The position numbers and the translations under genes are program-made. The notes beneath the pieces are model-generated. The model did no database searches and was not told the DNA's origin. It saw nothing but the letters and a program-made list of their open reading frames with translations. From Streptomyces celluloflavus (GTDB lineage Bacteria; Actinomycetota; Actinomycetes; Streptomycetales; Streptomycetaceae), in NCBI GenBank assembly GCA_000720995.1, contig JOEL01000035.1, positions 1 through 64,000 on the forward strand: a stretch of 64,000 nucleotides of DNA, in the 5' to 3' direction. This document shows positions 1 through 8,254 of the stretch, piece by piece. Each line of letters begins with the position of its first letter. The first letter of the stretch is position 1.

Positions 1-371
1 ATTTGGAATGCGGCCTGCTGACGGTCCGTGGACTGGATCGCGTACTGCGCGTCGCCTGGGCGGCCGCCGACCCCGCGGGCCCCCACCCCCACCACACCTC
101 AGCTCACCGCACCCTCACCATGGCCACTCAATCCACAGAAGCCGCATAAGCCCCTTAAGTTACAGAAGCCACTGAGGTCACGAAATCCCCGAATTCCTCG
201 CACTCCCCCCTGCCACCGCCACCCCGCCCCGTCGCACCCCGGTCCGGAGCTCCAGAGCCCAGTTGACGTCTTCCTTTGTGGGGCGGTCGTGGCCCGCGAG
301 GTCGGCGGCCGTCCAGGCGACGCGCAGTACGCGATCCAGTCCACGGACCGTCAGCAGGCCGCATTCCAAAT
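1..371. repeat. Inverted repeat, arms 1-81 and 291-371
   Basis: Positions 1-81 equal the reverse complement of 371-291 with two mismatches (at 60 and 73). The right arm lies inside the comM coding sequence. The left arm reaches the window edge, so the true repeat may be longer. Similarity ends abruptly after position 81. Confidence 0.9.
3..149 (+). pseudogene. Partial second copy of the comM/yifB C-terminal coding region (enters from the left edge)
   Basis: An open frame enters from the left edge and stops at TAA 147-149. It encodes about 48 residues. The first part (LECGLLTVRGLD, then RVLRVAW) is identical to the C-terminal region of the comM gene on the opposite strand at 291-371. After about 27 residues it diverges into an unrelated His/Thr/Pro-rich tail. 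The DNA of 1-81 matches the reverse complement of 291-371 at 79 of 81 positions. It could be a fragment, or the end of a second full-length comM converging on the first; the window does not show which. No start codon is visible. Confidence 0.6.
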
Positions 372-1815
372 CGCGTTCGGCCAGGGCCAGGGCGCCTGGG
401 TCCACCTGCCAACGGGTCCTGAGTTCGTGGCCGGGTACCTCGCTGTTGGTGTTCCACGGTGTGCCGGTCAAGCGTGCCGCGGCGCGTTCGCGGGCGGCCC
501 GTACACGTTCGGCGACCTGCGCGGTGGACTCGGCGCCGCGGCCGAACGCGACCAGTTCGGAACGGGCGACGGGTTCCACGGCGATCCGCAGGTCGACGCG
601 GTCCATCAGGGGGCCGGAGAGCCGGGCCCGGTAGCGGCGGATCGAGGAGGGCCGGCATTCGCAGCCGCCGCCGGTCGTGCCGTGCCTGCCGCACGGGCAG
701 GGGTTGGCGGCCAGGGCCAGGAGGAAGCGGGCGGGCAGCCGCATCATGCCGGCGGCCCGCGCGACGACCACATGTCCGGATTCCAGCGGCTGGCGCAGTG
801 CGTCCAGGACGCGTGCGCTGCATTCTGCCGCCTCGTCCAGAAAAAGTACGCCGTGGTGAGCCAGCGATACGGCCCCAGGGCGAGGCAGTCCGCTGCCGCC
901 TCCGACAAGGGACGCCATGGTCGCGGAGTGGTGCGGTGCGCAGTAGGGCGGGCGTGCGACGAGTGGCTGTCCCGGCGGGAGGGTGCCGGCCACCGAGTGG
1001 ACGGCGGTGACCTCCAGCGATTCCTTGGGGGACAGGGGCGGCAGCAGCCCGGGGAGGCGTTCGGCGAGCATCGTCTTGCCGGCTCCGGGCGGGCCTTTGA
1101 AGAAGATGTGGTGGCGTCCTGCGGCGGCCACCTCCAGAGCGCGGCGGGCGCCGTGCTGGCCTGCGACATCGGAGAGATCGGGTAAGCGGTCCCCGGGCGG
1201 CAGTCCCGCGCCGATGCCGATGCCGGTGCCGGGCACGACCAGCCCGGCGAGCAGCGGGTCGGGGCGGCCCTCTTCGAGGGTGTCGTCCTCGTCGGGCACC
1301 GGTTCATCCGTGAGCACGGCGATCAGCTGGCGCAGACTGCGGACACCGAGGACGGAGACGCCGGGTACGAGTGATGCCTCGGCGGCGGTGCGTTCCGCCA
1401 CGACGACCTGGCGGTATCCGGCCTCGGCCGCGGCCAGGACGGCGGGCAGCACTCCGCGTACGGGCCGTACCCGGCCGTCCAGGCCCAGTTCGCCGATCAT
1501 CACGAGGTCGGTGAGTTCGCGGGGGTCGAGGCGTTCGGCGGCGCCGAGGACGGCGCAGGCCACGGCGAGATCGAAGCCGCTGCCGCCTTTGGGGACGGAT
1601 GCGGGGCTGAGCCCGACGGTGAGCTTCTTCTGCGGCCACTCGGCGCCGGAGTTCGCCACCGCCGCGCGTACCCGGTCCTTCGATTCGACCAGGCTCTTGT
1701 CGGGCAGTCCGACCAGGGTGAAGGCCGCGACGCCGGGTTCCAGGTCGGCCTGGACCTCGACGACCACGCCTTCGACGCCGACCAGGGCGACGGAGCAGGT
1801 GCGGGCGAAGGCCAT
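178..1815 (-). CDS. comM: YifB/ComM-family Mg-chelatase-like AAA+ ATPase
   Basis: A 545-residue AAA+ protein of the YifB/ComM family. In naturally competent bacteria ComM is a branch-migration helicase; the actinomycete role is not established. The N-terminal ChlI-like/Lon-S5-type domain includes FTLVGLPDKSLVESKDR. The Walker A is GPPGAGKT, Walker B is GVLFLDEAAE, and the C-terminal Mg-chelatase domain carries a Cys cluster (NPCPCGRHG). The ATG at 1815 is chosen because MAFARTCS matches the usual family start and overlaps the yraN stop by one base (TGATG), which implies translational coupling. A longer frame extends upstream but is arginine-rich and looks non-coding. The 3' end is duplicated in inverted orientation at 1-81. 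Confidence 0.93.
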   Translation of the reverse strand: MAFARTCSVALVGVEGVVVEVQADLEPGVAAFTLVGLPDKSLVESKDRVRAAVANSGAEWPQKKLTVGLSPASVPKGGSGFDLAVACAVLGAAERLDPRELTDLVMIGELGLDGRVRPVRGVLPAVLAAAEAGYRQVVVAERTAAEASLVPGVSVLGVRSLRQLIAVLTDEPVPDEDDTLEEGRPDPLLAGLVVPGTGIGIGAGLPPGDRLPDLSDVAGQHGARRALEVAAAGRHHIFFKGPPGAGKTMLAERLPGLLPPLSPKESLEVTAVHSVAGTLPPGQPLVARPPYCAPHHSATMASLVGGGSGLPRPGAVSLAHHGVLFLDEAAECSARVLDALRQPLESGHVVVARAAGMMRLPARFLLALAANPCPCGRHGTTGGGCECRPSSIRRYRARLSGPLMDRVDLRIAVEPVARSELVAFGRGAESTAQVAERVRAARERAAARLTGTPWNTNSEVPGHELRTRWQVDPGALALAERDLECGLLTVRGLDRVLRVAWTAADLAGHDRPTKEDVNWALELRTGVRRGGVAVAGGSARNSGIS

Positions 1816-2345
1816 CACGCCACCCCTCGTGCGTGTTCGACGACCGGGGCGCCGCGGGCCGGCAGGAGTACGCCGATCACGTCGATCCGTACGCCGCCGG
1901 GTGGCGGGCCGCCGTGTCGCTCCAGCCAGCGTTCCGCCAGCAGGCGCAGCCGTGCGGTCTTCTCGGCCCGTACGGCCGCCATGGGGTGTTCGTACCATCC
2001 CGCGCGGCGGGTTTTGACCTCGCAGACGACCAGGGCGTCGCCGTCGGCGGCCACGATGTCGATCTCTCCGTCGCGGCAGCGCCAGTTACGGTCCAGGATC
2101 CGCATCCCGGCCTCGATGAGCCGCCGGGCCGCCAGGTCCTCCCCGTAGCGTCCGAGCGCGCGCCGGGCGTCGGTCGCCGGTGTGTCGGCGGGACGGCGCT
2201 CCGTGGTCCTGTCCGGCTGCCGGCGGCGGCCGGTGCGCTCGCGGCGCCTCTGCCCGTTCCCCGGTGCCGTGCTCCCGGGGTGCTTCTTGCGGTCCCCGCT
2301 CCGTACGTCGTCCGTGGCCTGTCGGCCGGTGTGCATGGCGTTCAT
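1815..2345 (-). CDS. yraN: YraN family protein (UPF0102, putative endonuclease fold)
   Basis: A 176-residue protein. The conserved domain starts near residue 60 ([17 protein letters not shown]) and contains the endonuclease-like core [11 protein letters not shown] followed by VVCEVKTR. The Asp and Glu-x-Lys residues match the PD-(D/E)XK-like fold of this family. The first roughly 58 residues are basic and low in complexity, so the true start could be one of several Met codons downstream. It lies directly upstream of comM with a 1-nt overlap, the usual actinomycete arrangement. The cellular function of YraN is not established. Confidence 0.88.
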   Translation of the reverse strand: MNAMHTGRQATDDVRSGDRKKHPGSTAPGNGQRRRERTGRRRQPDRTTERRPADTPATDARRALGRYGEDLAARRLIEAGMRILDRNWRCRDGEIDIVAADGDALVVCEVKTRRAGWYEHPMAAVRAEKTARLRLLAERWLERHGGPPPGGVRIDVIGVLLPARGAPVVEHARGVA

Positions 2346-2470
2346 GCGGCACCACCTCCGGCACCGACGGTGACGCTCTCGCCCAGATCTGTTGGATCTT
2401 GGTGGACAACGGACCGGTTGGGGAAAACCCGGTCACCCGCGTGGGGGAAGAACCGGTCGGCCGCGCTCAT

Positions 2471-2499
2471 CGCCGTCCGCGCACCGCACGCGGACGGCG
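2471..2499 (-). terminator. Rho-independent-type hairpin after the DUF2469 gene
   Basis: A perfect 11-bp stem (2471-2481 with 2489-2499) and a 7-nt loop lie about 80 nt past the stop of the DUF2469 gene on the minus strand. There is no U-tract, as is common in Streptomyces terminators. Confidence 0.6.
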
Positions 2500-2577
2500 G
2501 GCCGATCGGCCGGCCTCACTCCCTCGCCCGAACGGCGAATCCCCGCTCCGGCGCCCCTCCCCCGGCGTGCTCGCTTC

Positions 2578-2886
2578 TCAGCTTCCCGGCAGATCGAGGT
2601 CGCTCTTGTTGAGCTCTTCGATGTTCACGTCCTTGAACGTCAGCACTCTCACCTGCTTGACGAAGCGGGCCGGGCGGTACATGTCCCACACCCATGCGTC
2701 GGCCATCGAGACCTCGAAGAAGACCTCACCCTGAACCGAGTGCACCTGCATTTCGTAATCGTTGGTGAGGTAGAACCGTCGTTCGGTCTCGATCACGTAC
2801 TTGAACAGACCGACGACGTCGCGGTACTCCCGGTAGAGCTTCAGCTCCATCTCGGTCTCGTACTTCTCGAGGTCCTCGGCGCTCAT
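2578..2886 (-). CDS. DUF2469 domain-containing protein
   Basis: A 102-residue acidic protein recognised as the actinobacterial DUF2469 family from MSAEDLEKYETEMELKLYRE and the following YVIETERRFYLTND segment. These proteins are conserved and nearly invariant in size across actinomycetes; the function is unknown. There is no signal peptide or membrane segment. It lies between the Nudix gene and yraN and is probably co-transcribed with sipZ and the Nudix gene. A hairpin lies downstream. Confidence 0.9.
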   Translation of the reverse strand: MSAEDLEKYETEMELKLYREYRDVVGLFKYVIETERRFYLTNDYEMQVHSVQGEVFFEVSMADAWVWDMYRPARFVKQVRVLTFKDVNIEELNKSDLDLPGS

Positions 2887-2924
2887 GGCAGATCCCCTTC
2901 AGCCGTGCGTCCCCCTATTGTGCG

Positions 2925-3446
2925 TCAGACCCTTTCGGTCTCCAGGAGCACCGGCGCACGCGGGGGGCCTTCGTCGAGCAGCGTGCGCAGCAGCCCGGCG
3001 AGTCTGGTCGGGTACACCGTCTCATGCGACACCGACAGTTCCTCCGCGGTCCACCACCTCAGCCCCGAGACGCTGCGCCGTTCCAGGTCCGTATGGCCGC
3101 CGGTGTCGGTCGCGGTCCGGTCGGTTCGTCCCAGGTAGTACCACTCGTCCTGCTCCCAGCGTCGCCCGTCGAACGGGAACGAGCAGCGGCGCCGCCACAG
3201 GAGGGGACCGAGGACCACATCCGTGATCCCGGTCTCCTCGGCCAGTTCGCGGCGGGCCGCCGCCTCGCGGGTCTCGGTGCCCTCCAGGCCGCCGCCCGGG
3301 GTGAACCACCAGGTATCGGAGGGATGGCCTGGTTCGAAGCCGTGCAGCAGCAGGATCCGGTCGTCGGGGTCGAGCAACACGACGCGGGAGACCTGGCGCA
3401 CCTCGGCGGGCCGGTCGGCGGCGGTCGCCGCCCGGTCCTCAGCCAC
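2925..3446 (-). CDS. NUDIX hydrolase
   Basis: A 173-residue Nudix-fold pyrophosphohydrolase. The Nudix box GX5EX7REUXEEXGU is intact (GGLEGTETREAAARREL followed by AEETGI), so the metal-binding glutamates are present. It hydrolyses nucleoside diphosphate-X type compounds; the substrate cannot be read from the sequence. The start is GTG 3446, overlapping the sipZ stop by 8 nt, which indicates translational coupling. The same sipZ-Nudix pair is known from S. lividans, where sipZ heads an operon of unrelated genes. Confidence 0.92.
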   Translation of the reverse strand: MAEDRAATAADRPAEVRQVSRVVLLDPDDRILLLHGFEPGHPSDTWWFTPGGGLEGTETREAAARRELAEETGITDVVLGPLLWRRRCSFPFDGRRWEQDEWYYLGRTDRTATDTGGHTDLERRSVSGLRWWTAEELSVSHETVYPTRLAGLLRTLLDEGPPRAPVLLETERV

Positions 3447-4167
3447 GCCTGCGCGCCAGGCGCCGGGCGATCGGGCCGTGGGCCGCGCCGCCGAGGATGA
3501 GCACCGCGCCGGCGGCGACGGCGAAGGTGAGGGGCCGGATCGGTCCGGGCTGCGAGATACCCCCGGGGAGCCCCGCGAAGCCGGTGGGACGCTGCATCAT
3601 GCCGATACTGTCCAGCGGCCAGGCGCGGGCGTCCACCCGAGCGTCGACCGCGCTGCGCGGTACGGAGCCCTGGGCCCCGTCGGTGAGGTGCACACGGGAG
3701 TCGAGGGAGCCGCTGCGGTGGTCGCCGAGGAGGAAGAGGTGGCTGGCGGGGACGGTGGCCTGGAAGACGGCCGGTGAGGCGGGTCCGCTGCCGTGCAGAT
3801 ACGGCTCCTCGACGGGGGTTCCGTTGACCGTCAGCAGGCCGGCCTTGCTGCAGCAGGAGACCTTGTCCCCGCCGATGCCGACGACGCGCTTGAGCATGGG
3901 CTGGTCGCCCCACACCGAGTCCTTGAAGACGACGACGTCGCCGCGGCGTATCTCGGAGTCCGCCACCCGCTCGGCCAGCACCCGGCCGCCGGCCGCGATC
4001 GTCGGTGACATCGAATCGGTCGGCACCGTGTACGGGCGGTAGAGCAGCGCCGCCCATACGAAGCCGCCCAGGAACAGCACACAGCCGACGGCCACGGCCA
4101 GACCGGACAGCACACTGCCCTTGGTCCGGCCGCGGCCGTCGGTACTGCGTCCGGTACTGCCGCTCAT
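3439..4167 (-). CDS. sipZ: Type I signal peptidase (SipZ-like)
   Basis: A 242-residue membrane-bound signal peptidase I that cleaves Sec/Tat signal peptides on the outer face of the membrane. One N-terminal membrane segment (about residues 18-42) is followed by the catalytic Ser box (VPTDSMSPT) and the catalytic Lys box (MLKRVVGIGGD). The conserved GDHRSGSLDSR box follows. A second hydrophobic segment lies near the C-terminus (LTFAVAAGAVLILGGAAHG), typical of several Streptomyces Sip proteins. The symbol is assigned by position in the four-gene sip cluster, farthest from rplS. It is the first gene of the sipZ-Nudix unit. Confidence 0.85.
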   Translation of the reverse strand: MSGSTGRSTDGRGRTKGSVLSGLAVAVGCVLFLGGFVWAALLYRPYTVPTDSMSPTIAAGGRVLAERVADSEIRRGDVVVFKDSVWGDQPMLKRVVGIGGDKVSCCSKAGLLTVNGTPVEEPYLHGSGPASPAVFQATVPASHLFLLGDHRSGSLDSRVHLTDGAQGSVPRSAVDARVDARAWPLDSIGMMQRPTGFAGLPGGISQPGPIRPLTFAVAAGAVLILGGAAHGPIARRLARRRG

Positions 4168-4221
4168 CCCAGCGCTCCCACCCCGCGGGCACGGCCCGCG
4201 TCGAAGATCTGGGACGGCACC

Positions 4222-5154
4222 CTACCCGGGGGTACTTTCCTTGGTCAGCCTCCTGCGGCGCCACAGCACGATCGGCACCGCGCCGGCGAGGCCGAGCGCG
4301 GCCGGCGCCGCGGCCATCGCCTTGTTGATGCCGGGCTGGTCGAAGGTGTCGGGCACCGGCAGCGTGGACCAGCGGTTGATCGGCCAGGCGATGGTGAAGG
4401 CGCGGCCGACGACCTCGTTGACCGAGACCGTGCCGTTGCCCTTGAGGTTCTGGTGGTAGCGGGAGTCCAGTGAGTCGTCGCGGTGGTCGCCCATCACCCA
4501 GATCCGGTCCTTGGGGACGTGGATCGGGCCGAACGGCCGGTCACCGCACGGGGTGGCTCCGGGGAAGACGTACGAGTCCTCCTTGAGGGCCTTGCCGTTG
4601 ACCTTCACCGGTCCGGTGCCCTGGCACTCCACGGTGTCGCCGCCGACCGCGATGACCCGCTTGATCAGGTCCTTCTCCTCGGCCGAGGGCATCAGGCCGA
4701 TGAAGCTGAGGACCTTCTGGACGGGGTTGGGCTCGGGCGTCGGGGCTTCGTTGAGCCAGCCGCCCGGGTCGTGGAAGACGACGACCTCGCCGCGCTCGGG
4801 CTTCGAGCCGAACCACGGCGTCAGTTTGTCCACCAGCACCCGGTCTCCGCGCTGCAGGGTGTTCTGCATGGAGTCGGACGGGATGGAGAACGCCTGCACC
4901 AGGAAGGTCTTGATCAACAGCGCGAGGAGCAGGGCGATGCCGATGAGGATCGGCAGCTCTTTCCAGAAGGCACGCGGCTTCTTGCCCTTCGTCACTCTGC
5001 CGCTCTCCTCCTCGGCCGCCGGCCGTTCTGACTGTGCTGACCGCGGCTGTGACGGATGCACGGAACGCGTCGCCGCCTGCGGGGACTCACCGTGCCCCGC
5101 CGGCTCTTCGGGCTCTTCGGTTCCGGACCGCGCGCCGACCGCAAAGTCCCCCAC
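4222..5154 (-). CDS. sipY: Type I signal peptidase (SipY-like)
   Basis: A 310-residue signal peptidase I. A long hydrophilic N-terminus (about 58 residues) precedes a membrane segment (LPILIGIALLLALLIKTFLV). The Ser box (IPSDSMQNTL), the Lys box (LIKRVIAVGGD) and GDHRDDSLDSRYH follow. A C-terminal hydrophobic segment ends in an arginine cluster. The start is GTG 5154, preceded by AAGGAG at 5-nt spacing. This places the first 68 nt inside the sipX 3' end, a long overlap for the cluster. Confidence 0.85.
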   Translation of the reverse strand: MGDFAVGARSGTEEPEEPAGHGESPQAATRSVHPSQPRSAQSERPAAEEESGRVTKGKKPRAFWKELPILIGIALLLALLIKTFLVQAFSIPSDSMQNTLQRGDRVLVDKLTPWFGSKPERGEVVVFHDPGGWLNEAPTPEPNPVQKVLSFIGLMPSAEEKDLIKRVIAVGGDTVECQGTGPVKVNGKALKEDSYVFPGATPCGDRPFGPIHVPKDRIWVMGDHRDDSLDSRYHQNLKGNGTVSVNEVVGRAFTIAWPINRWSTLPVPDTFDQPGINKAMAAAPAALGLAGAVPIVLWRRRRLTKESTPG

Positions 5155-6112
5155 ATCTGCTCCTTACTCCGCGCTCACGCCCGCCCGTCAACCGGTGCAG
5201 GCCCACCACTCCCATAACGAGCGGGAGTTCCGCAGGGGTCGGGAGGTCGTCCAATGTCTCGGGGGACACCCTATGCGGCGTTCGTGCGGCCGCGGCCTTC
5301 GCGCCCGGCGCGTCGCGCACGGTCGCATAGGTGCCGGGCTCTTCGAGACGCCGCCAGTGGCCGATCGGCCAGGCGATCACCACGGCCCGGCCCACGACAT
5401 TCTCCTCCGAGACCGTGCCACGGTACGGCTCGTCCAGGTGGAACCGCGAATCCGCGGAGTTCGAGCGATGGTCGCCGAGAACGAAGATCCGTCCGGTGGG
5501 GACGTTGACCGTGAACCTGATCTGCGAGGGCGGGTTTCCGGGGTGGACGTACGGCTCGGTCAGTGGAGTGCCGTTGATGGTGATCCGGTTTTGGGTGTCG
5601 CAGCAGCGGACGGTGTCGCCGCCGACCGCCACGACCCGTTTGATCAGGTCTTGTTCGTCGGCCGACGGAAGCAGCCCGATGAAGGTCAGAAACTGCTTGA
5701 CCTGTTTGACGCCCGCCGGGTCGTCGGCGGGCGCGGTCTGCTCGCCCTTGAGCCAGCCGCCGGGGTCCTTGAAGACGACGACGTCACCGCGCGCCGGCTT
5801 CGCACCGAACCAGGGGGTGAGCTTGTCCACCAGCACCCGGTCGCCGATCCGGATCGTCTGCTCCATGGAGCCCGACGGGATCACGAACGCCTGCACCAGG
5901 AAGGTCTTCAGGACGAGGGCGATGACCAGCGCCACGCCGATGAGGAGGGGTATTTCCTTGAGGTAGGAGCGGCGTCTGCGGCGGGTGACGCGCCGCTCCT
6001 GACGCCGTCGCTCGGCCCGCCCGCCGACGGCCGGCGGGCCGGTGTCCGAGGCGGGTCCCTCGCCGCTCTCCTGGTGGCTGTCGTCCTCCGGGTCGCGCCC
6101 GCGGCTACCCAT
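5087..6112 (-). CDS. sipX: Type I signal peptidase (SipX-like)
   Basis: A 341-residue signal peptidase I with a hydrophilic basic N-terminus and one clear membrane anchor (IPLLIGVALVIALVLKTFLV). The Ser box (IPSGSMEQTI), Lys box (LIKRVVAVGGD) and GDHRSNSADSR follow. A short hydrophobic stretch (ELPLVMGVVGLHRL) precedes an unusual Arg/Gly/Cys-rich tail of about 35 residues that overlaps the start of sipY. The ATG start at 6112 overlaps the sipW stop by 8 nt, so sipW-sipX-sipY look like one transcription unit. Confidence 0.85.
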   Translation of the reverse strand: MGSRGRDPEDDSHQESGEGPASDTGPPAVGGRAERRRQERRVTRRRRRSYLKEIPLLIGVALVIALVLKTFLVQAFVIPSGSMEQTIRIGDRVLVDKLTPWFGAKPARGDVVVFKDPGGWLKGEQTAPADDPAGVKQVKQFLTFIGLLPSADEQDLIKRVVAVGGDTVRCCDTQNRITINGTPLTEPYVHPGNPPSQIRFTVNVPTGRIFVLGDHRSNSADSRFHLDEPYRGTVSEENVVGRAVVIAWPIGHWRRLEEPGTYATVRDAPGAKAAAARTPHRVSPETLDDLPTPAELPLVMGVVGLHRLTGGRERGVRSRCGGLCGRRAVRNRRARRAGGAR

Positions 6113-6869
6113 GGTGGCCTGCCGGGGCGGGTACGGCGTCGAAGGACGGCGGCCGGTCGATGGTGCTCCAGCGGCTCACCGGCCAGCTGATCCAGTCCGC
6201 CCGGCCGATCACCTTGCCGACCGGGACCACCCCGCCGCCCGGTTCCCCGAGGTGGTCACGGGAATCCCGGGATTTCGACCGGTGGTCCCCCATGACCCAC
6301 AGCTTTCCCTCCGGCACCACGATGTCGAACTCCACCGAGGACGGCCCGTCCCCCGGATAGAGATAGCCCTCGGTCACGGGCTCGCCGTTCACTTCGATCC
6401 GCCCCCGTTTGTCGCAGCAGGTCACGCGGTCGCCGCCGATCCCGATCACGCGTTTGACGTAGTCGGTCTCGGCGGGCCGGGCCAGGCCCAGCGCCGCACC
6501 GGCTCCGCGCAGCAGTCCCGTGACGGGATTCTCTTCCGGTTCGCTCTGGACGAAAGACCCCCTCCCGTCGAAGACCACGACATCGCCCCGCCGCGGCTCC
6601 CCGCCGAACCGGTACGCCAGCTTGTTGACCAGCACCCGGTCCCCGATCCGCAGGGTGTTCTCCATGGAGGAGCTGGGGATCAGAAAGGGCTGCGCGACAA
6701 AGGTGCTGAGCAGCAGGAGGAAGGCCAGGCAGAGGGCGAGGAGGGTGACCGGCCGGTACCGCAGGCGGGCCAGCCGGGTGCGGAAACGCGCGGAGCGCGA
6801 CCGCTGCTCCGGCCCCTGGTCGGGGTCCGGAGAGCGGTCGCGCTCCGAGAGCTGTGCGTCGGTGTCCAT
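6105..6869 (-). CDS. sipW: Type I signal peptidase (SipW-like)
   Basis: A 254-residue signal peptidase I and first gene of the sipW-X-Y unit, directly downstream of rplS. A single N-terminal membrane segment (VTLLALCLAFLLLLSTFVA) precedes the Ser box (IPSSSMENTL), the Lys box (YVKRVIGIGGD) and GDHRSKSRDSRDH. No C-terminal membrane segment is visible, unlike sipY and sipZ, which agrees with SipW being the single-anchor member in S. lividans. The start is ATG 6869. Confidence 0.85.
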   Translation of the reverse strand: MDTDAQLSERDRSPDPDQGPEQRSRSARFRTRLARLRYRPVTLLALCLAFLLLLSTFVAQPFLIPSSSMENTLRIGDRVLVNKLAYRFGGEPRRGDVVVFDGRGSFVQSEPEENPVTGLLRGAGAALGLARPAETDYVKRVIGIGGDRVTCCDKRGRIEVNGEPVTEGYLYPGDGPSSVEFDIVVPEGKLWVMGDHRSKSRDSRDHLGEPGGGVVPVGKVIGRADWISWPVSRWSTIDRPPSFDAVPAPAGHHG

Positions 6870-6965
6870 CGGGCCCTGAGCCTATCCGGCCGGGTCCGGA
6901 CACCTGACGTGAGCGTCGCTACGCGGTGCCTCGGTGCGGGAATCCGCGGTCCGGGGCGGCGTGGC

Positions 6966-7313
6966 TCACCTGTCGCGCTTCTCCTTGATCTTCGCGGCCT
7001 TGCCGCGGAGCTCACGGAGGAAGTACAGCTTGGCGCGACGGACGTCACCGCGGGTCACGACCTCGATCTTCTCGACGATCGGGGTGTGCACCGGGAAGGT
7101 GCGCTCGACGCCGACGGAGAAGCTGACCTTGCGGACCGTGAAGGTCTCGCGCACGCCGGCGCCCTGACGGCGGATGACAACGCCCTTGAACTGCTGCACA
7201 CGGGAGCGGTTGCCCTCGATGACGCGGACGTGGACGTTGACGGTGTCACCCGGGCGGAAGGCCGGGATGTCGCTGCGCAGCGACGCGGCGTCGACGTTGT
7301 CGAGAAGGTGCAT
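6966..7313 (-). CDS. rplS: 50S ribosomal protein L19
   Basis: A 115-residue L19 with the family signature ([19 protein letters not shown], then [16 protein letters not shown]) and a basic C-terminus. It sits downstream of trmD in the conserved rpsP-khpA-rimM-trmD-rplS order. The 130-nt gap from trmD is large for this operon and holds a hairpin close to the start codon (7331-7352). Confidence 0.97.
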   Translation of the reverse strand: MHLLDNVDAASLRSDIPAFRPGDTVNVHVRVIEGNRSRVQQFKGVVIRRQGAGVRETFTVRKVSFSVGVERTFPVHTPIVEKIEVVTRGDVRRAKLYFLRELRGKAAKIKEKRDR

Positions 7314-7330
7314 GACCTACTGCTTTCTTC

Positions 7331-7352
7331 GTTGATGCCACAGGTCATCAAC
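7331..7352 (-). promoter_or_regulatory. Leader hairpin just upstream of rplS
   Basis: A perfect 7-bp stem (GTTGATG with CATCAAC) and an 8-nt loop lie 18 nt upstream of the rplS ATG, in the trmD-rplS gap. The position would suit a translational control element or a processing site. Function is inferred from location only. Confidence 0.35.
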
Positions 7353-7444
7353 GGGATATCGGGATGATGTTCGGAAGCCGTTCCGTCGGACGGGCGTCGT
7401 TCCCCCTGTGGCAGGGGCGCGCGCCGGACGCACACAGCAGCGGC

Positions 7445-8254
7445 CTATTCTTCCACGGCCTCGCACGTACGCCCAAATCGGCCGTCCTCGCCCAGGGACC
7501 AGCCCAGCGCGGCGAGTATCGCGCGGTCGTGTTTGTCGAACGCGGCGGGGTCGGCGCGTTCGATCAGATCGGGGCGGTTGCGGTCGGTGCGGCGGAAGGC
7601 TTCGTCGCGGCGCCAGCGGGCGATCTTGCCGTGGTGGCCGCTGAGCAGGATCTCGGGGATACCGCGGCCGCGCCACTCGGGGGGCTTGGTGTAGACGGGG
7701 CCCTCCAGGAGGTCGGCCATCGCTCCGGGGGCGAACGAGTCGTCCTGGTGGGAGGCGGCGTTGCCGAGGACACCGGGCAGCAGCCGGGCGACGGCCTCGA
7801 CCATGACCAGGACGGGGGCCTCGCCGCCGGCCAGGACGTAATCCCCGATGGAGACCTCGCGCACGTCCAGGCGGTCGCCGTACTCCTCGATGACACGGCG
7901 GTCGATGCCTTCGTAGCGGGCCGGGGTGAACACCAGCCAGGGTTTGGCGGAGAGTTCGACGGCGAGCTGCTGGGTGAAGGGTTCGCCACTGGGCGTGGGG
8001 ACGACGAGGACCGGGGCGCCGTCGCCGGAGGCCAGGATCTCGTCCAGTGCCGCGCCCCACGGCTCGGGCTTCATGACCATGCCGGGGCCGCCGCCGTAGG
8101 GGGTGTCGTCGACGGTGTGGTGCCTGTCGTGGGTCCACTCCCGCAGGTCGTGGATGCGCACATCGAGCTGTCCGCGGGCGCGCGCCTTGCCGACGAGGGA
8201 GACGTTCAGCGGTTCGAGGTATTCGGGGAAGATCGTGACGACGTCGAGGCGCAT
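7445..8254 (-). CDS. trmD: tRNA (guanine-N1)-methyltransferase TrmD
   Basis: A 269-residue SPOUT-class, SAM-dependent enzyme that makes m1G37 in tRNAs reading CNN codons. The N-terminus [13 protein letters not shown] and the segment DDTPYGGGPGMVMKPEP are diagnostic. The knot region shows RYEGIDRRVIEE and EVSIGDYVLAGGE. The ATG 8254 overlaps the rimM stop by one base (TGATG). It belongs to the rpsP-khpA-rimM-trmD-rplS operon. Confidence 0.97.
   Translation of the reverse strand: MRLDVVTIFPEYLEPLNVSLVGKARARGQLDVRIHDLREWTHDRHHTVDDTPYGGGPGMVMKPEPWGAALDEILASGDGAPVLVVPTPSGEPFTQQLAVELSAKPWLVFTPARYEGIDRRVIEEYGDRLDVREVSIGDYVLAGGEAPVLVMVEAVARLLPGVLGNAASHQDDSFAPGAMADLLEGPVYTKPPEWRGRGIPEILLSGHHGKIARWRRDEAFRRTDRNRPDLIERADPAAFDKHDRAILAALGWSLGEDGRFGRTCEAVEE

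Noticed and set aside
1816..1998. N-terminal extension of comM to 1998
   Set aside because: The extra 61 residues are arginine-rich and overlap yraN; ATG 1815 gives the conserved start.
3439..6869. Four consecutive signal peptidases as a novel expansion
   Set aside because: The sipW-X-Y-Z cluster is already known from Streptomyces lividans and coelicolor.
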